This document shows positions 63,720 through 64,000 of a DNA stretch of 64,000 nucleotides, piece after piece (position 1 is the stretch's first letter; each line of letters opens with the position of its first letter). This stretch comes from JACRCG01 sp964524835 (GTDB taxonomy: Bacteria; Desulfobacterota; Desulfuromonadia; Geobacterales; Pseudopelobacteraceae). Below the pieces are notes generated by a model, which was not told where the DNA came from, ran no database searches, and saw only the letters and a program-made list of their open reading frames with translations. A program made the position numbers and the translations under genes. Where the stretch lies: assembly GCA_964524835.1 (NCBI GenBank), contig CAZGEG010000004.1, positions 124,001 through 188,000 of the forward strand, in the 5' to 3' direction.

Positions 63720-64000
63720 CTATCCCACCGTGCCCGCAATTTTGAAAATCGGGAGGTACATCGCAATAATGATGACACCGATGACCACACCCATAACAAG
63801 CATGATGGCCGGTTCGATGGCGGTAGTCAACAGATGCATTCGTTCCTCGAGCTCATCTTCCAGATAATTGGCAATATCAATCAGCATGTCTTCGAGGGAA
63901 CCGGTGGTTTCGCCTACCCCCAGCATGCGCAGTGCCAATGGCGGCATGATGTGAATGCGTTCGAGTGCAACCGACAGCCGGCCGCCCTCTTCAATAAACC
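63720..64000 (-). CDS. gspF: GspF/PilC-type inner-membrane platform protein, C-terminal part
   Basis: The frame is open to the end of the window, so the N-terminal part is missing. The visible 93 residues read FIEEGGRLSVALE, MPPLALRMLGVGETTGSLE, then a C-terminal membrane helix (PAIMLVMGVVIGVIIIAMYLP), the standard second repeat of GspF. It forms the rotor on which GspE acts. Confidence 0.93.
   Translation of the reverse strand, partial: FIEEGGRLSVALERIHIMPPLALRMLGVGETTGSLEDMLIDIANYLEDELEERMHLLTTAIEPAIMLVMGVVIGVIIIAMYLPIFKIAGTVG

Noticed and set aside
1..64000. tRNA, rRNA, transposase, integrase and toxin-antitoxin genes
   Set aside because: Looked for by eye on both strands in gaps and among the open frames; none could be supported.

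Overview
The window (about 64 kb, roughly 54% G+C by eye) is chromosomal DNA of a bacterium that is most probably a member of the Geobacterales (Geobacter and relatives). This rests on a eukaryote-like citrate synthase, a two-iron desulfoferrodoxin, a ResA/CcdA cytochrome c maturation pair, and an atypical type II secretion/type IV pilus hybrid operon. The species cannot be fixed from the sequence alone. No rRNA, tRNA, transposase, prophage or plasmid gene was recognised.

Layout. 1-1.2 kb: end of a hybrid histidine kinase. 1.2-9 kb, minus strand: a FadL-like outer-membrane protein, an M48 protease and an SH3 protein in one operon; a CHASE2-adenylate cyclase; a ResA/TlpA-CcdA-VOC operon; a polyprenyl diphosphate synthase. 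9.2-24.7 kb: a DEAD-box helicase, a fragment of a response regulator, two ABC-F ATPases, a lone amino-acid-type binding protein, an HpnN-like RND exporter, an LTA-synthase-type phosphotransferase, an IPT-domain protein and the LPS export permeases LptF/LptG.

24.8-43.4 kb: a complete type I-E CRISPR-Cas locus. Read on the minus strand the order is cas3-cse1-cse2-cas7-cas5-cas6e-cas1-cas2-leader-array. The array has 147 repeats of 29 bp at a 61-bp period (146 spacers), plus one decayed repeat at the leader-distal end. The Cas1, Cas6e and Cas3 active-site residues I checked are present, so nothing in the sequence says the system is dead. A free-standing DnaQ-type 3'-5' exonuclease lies just upstream of cas3. 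C/G-rich inverted-repeat elements bracket the whole locus, which suggests it sits in a movable or recombining segment.

43.5-48.5 kb: desulfoferrodoxin, citrate synthase with a palindrome-rich promoter, an M24 peptidase and an unusual ParA-like ATPase with a zinc-ribbon motif. 48.5-64 kb: one long minus-strand gene string running gspF-gspE-pilM-pilN-pilO-gspC/pilP-like-secretin-three pseudopilins-ftsE-ftsX-envC-ctpA-cohesin protein-polysaccharide deacetylase. The secretin carries a C-terminal cohesin domain. A later gene of the same string encodes a second cohesin-like domain with a dockerin-like calcium loop. Secretion, septal peptidoglycan hydrolysis and surface attachment therefore appear to be genetically coupled.

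The two leads I would follow first are the exonuclease-linked I-E adaptation module with its informative spacer-length and repeat-end anomalies, and the cohesin-bearing secretion operon.
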